Assembly (NCBI GenBank): GCA_930367215.1 | Contig: OV884056.1 | Span: forward strand, 279,974,067-280,038,066 | Direction: 5' to 3' | DNA length: 64,000 nt | DNA from: Pollenia angustigena | Lineage: Eukaryota > Arthropoda > Insecta > Diptera > Polleniidae | In this document: in pieces, positions 63,575 to 64,000 of the stretch | How the letters are laid out: each line of letters begins with the position of its first letter | How positions within the stretch are numbered: the stretch's first letter is position 1 | Program-made: the position numbers and the translations under genes | Notes under the pieces: model-generated | Seen by the model: the letters and a program-made list of their open reading frames with translations, nothing else | What the model was told of the DNA's origin: nothing | Database searches by the model: none

Positions 63575-64000
63575 ATTCGCTTATAGAATCTCAGTAACAT
63601 AAAGTTTAAACGAGATACGGGTTTTAAATCTTTAGTTGACTCTTGAATGTTTTTAATGATTTTATTTTTCAATTTTAACTGTGTTTGTTATACGTTGGTT
63701 AATAGGTATGTTAAATATTAAAAAAAAAAAAATTAATTTTATAGGTAGCTGAATATCAAAAATCAGCACATTATTTGTAGTTGCGCGTTCAAAGTAGATT
63801 CATACGCTTGCTCAAAAAATATATTTTTAATACAATGTTTTGGTTTATAATTTTTTTTATTTCAATAATATTGGCAAGTTCCCGTGGCCGTGAGTAATGT
63901 TGAATTTTTGAAATTGTGAATTCCCTTTCAATTCAGGTGAATTGTGTGTTTGTTTTTGTTTTGTCCAGAGTATGATAACAATTGTCTAATGCCAAATCAA
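63575..64000. other. No gene seen
   Basis: AT-rich to the window edge, with no motif recognised. Confidence 0.5.

Overview
The window is AT-rich insect nuclear DNA. It holds one confident single-copy gene, an NADP-type malic enzyme on the plus strand, in a very dense and deeply nested landscape of transposable elements. INE-1/DINE-1-like repeats that open with TATACCC, Tigger, hAT, Helitron, Penelope and RTE-like relics, short introns and codon use all suggest a higher fly (Brachycera, most likely a calyptrate such as a blow fly). The species call is inference; I had no database.

Layout. 1-6.1 kb: INE-1-like repeats with a 153-bp internal tandem repeat, and fold-back elements. 6.1-9.4 kb: two Helitron-like elements lying 5' end to 5' end, one carrying a 400-bp tandem array. 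10.6-14.5 kb: an RTE-like non-LTR retrotransposon relic (minus strand) split by a MITE. 15.65-16.93 kb: a Mutator-like element with 60-bp inverted ends and a retroelement fragment inside. 18.8-24.1 kb: a dead Tigger/pogo transposon split by a hAT element with an exact 8-bp target duplication. 27.6-32.5 kb: a hAT element holding a LINE, which itself holds a non-autonomous Transib element; a further hAT and a small Helitron lie beside the LINE. 35.0-39.5 kb: a four-deep nest in which each of three hAT shells has an exact 8-bp target duplication.

43.0-49.8 kb: the malic enzyme gene. Seven exons are readable with canonical splice sites, and three alternative C-terminal ends are all in frame. Its introns and 3' region hold several MITEs, among them a PIF/Harbinger-like family that also occurs near 41.5 and 54.9 kb. 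51.5-54.1 kb: a rearranged Penelope-like element (GIY-YIG domain, inverted terminal repeats). 54.9-64 kb: more MITEs, two truncated LINE tails, a GC-rich palindromic array, and an INE-1-like repeat interrupted by a clean MITE.

Apart from the malic enzyme I found no intact protein-coding gene and no tRNA, rRNA or CRISPR. Target duplications and inverted ends were read by eye and give an order of insertion for many elements. Family names below superfamily level are tentative.
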